DNA from: Chitinophaga pinensis
Lineage (GTDB): Bacteria > Planctomycetota > Phycisphaerae > Phycisphaerales > SM1A02
Assembly (NCBI GenBank): GCA_943329105.2
Contig: CALQCP020000122.1
Location: 1-6,910 of the forward strand
DNA: 6,910 nucleotides
Direction: 5' to 3'
Positions 6,800 through 6,910 of the stretch are shown here, piece by piece (position 1 is the stretch's first letter; every line of letters starts with the position of its first letter). The notes below the pieces were generated by a model, which saw only the letters and a program-made list of their open reading frames with translations, did not search any database and was not told the origin of the DNA. Both the position numbers and the translations under genes were made by a program.

Positions 6800-6910
6800 C
6801 TATCCGACCCTCTCGGTCGCCTCGAACGCTTCGGGGCTGACGTAGCCGAGTGAGCCGTGGATTCTAATTCGTTGGTACCACACCTCGATCCATTCAAAGA
6901 TTGCCGTGCG
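6800..6910 (-). CDS. IS3-family transposase OrfB, C-terminal end (partial)
   Basis: The last 36 codons of the transposase, entering from the window edge and ending in TAG at 6800-6802. The translation contains FEWIEVWYQRIRIHGSLGY followed by VSPEAFEA. This is the strongly conserved tail of IS3-family OrfB integrase-type (DDE) transposases, in the place where WYN.xRxHSSLGY..P is usual. Only the region after the catalytic core is visible, so it cannot be judged whether the element is intact. The frame differs from that of the ABC-F gene downstream. Confidence 0.9.
   Translation of the reverse strand, partial: RTAIFEWIEVWYQRIRIHGSLGYVSPEAFEATERVG

Larger units (their letters stand above)
6763..6910 (-). 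mobile_element. Right end of an IS3-family insertion sequence (partial, continues past window)
   Basis: The segment holds the 3' end of an OrfB transposase and, after its stop codon, a terminal inverted repeat whose outer end is placed at 6763. The outer end begins TGGACCTGC and the inner part reads GGACACCC, the layout I recall for IS3-family ends (a TG tip, a C-rich block, then GGACAC). The left end, OrfA and the target duplication lie outside the window. The boundary base is inferred from the repeat's shape, not from comparing both ends. Confidence 0.78.

Noticed and set aside
5548..6840. Long plus-strand open frames (5548-6153 and 6214-6840) opposite the ABC-F gene
   Set aside because: They mirror highly conserved ABC motifs on the other strand, show no protein family features, and overlap a clearly real gene.
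6751..6897. Extension of the ABC-F frame to an ATG at 6897
   Set aside because: Most of it reads out of frame through the transposase coding sequence and the IS end. Only the 6792 start remains plausible.
1..6910. Defence island, CRISPR array, phage or toxin-antitoxin system
   Set aside because: No repeat-spacer pattern, Cas, toxin or phage structural motif appears on either strand. The genes are mostly ordinary chromosomal families plus one IS end.

Overview
The window carries six substantially complete genes and one partial gene at moderately high GC. They form three blocks: a left operon on the plus strand, a divergent pair in the middle, and a long minus-strand gene that runs up against the end of an insertion sequence. 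The best guess for the organism is a planctomycete-like bacterium, perhaps Phycisphaerae. The main pointer is a type II secretion-like pseudopilin with an Ala at the -1 processing position and a degenerate form of the planctomycete H-X9-DG motif. The SigK/RskA-style ECF sigma and anti-sigma pair and the weak Shine-Dalgarno sites of several genes also fit. The taxonomic call is inference.

Left block (1-2057, plus): a HAL2/CysQ-type 3'-phosphoadenosine 5'-phosphate phosphatase overlaps by one base a three-helix membrane protein. The cytoplasmic or periplasmic half of that protein is an endonuclease/exonuclease/phosphatase (EEP) domain with several active-site positions changed.

Middle block (2138-4704): a pseudopilin (minus) and an ECF sigma factor (plus) diverge from a 184-base intergenic region. 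The sigma gene is followed by a membrane-anchored RskA-like anti-sigma factor, so these two form a regulatory operon. Both the sigma and the anti-sigma starts are best placed by Shine-Dalgarno sequences inside longer open frames, and the sigma gene appears to start with TTG.

Right block (4705-6910, minus): an ABC-F ATPase with a GSN-rich spacer and a C-terminal coiled coil ends directly against the anti-sigma stop codon, with no base between them. Twelve bases before its ATG lies the terminal inverted repeat of an IS3-family element, followed by the last 36 codons of its OrfB transposase. The IS has probably cut the ABC-F gene off from its own upstream region. The IS end also supplies an in-frame ATG with a plausible ribosome binding site, which could add 14 residues to the protein.

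I found no CRISPR array, tRNA, rRNA or phage genes, and nothing that makes a convincing new multi-gene system. The most interesting features are the IS/ABC-F junction, the altered EEP active site and the pseudopilin beside the sigma/anti-sigma pair.
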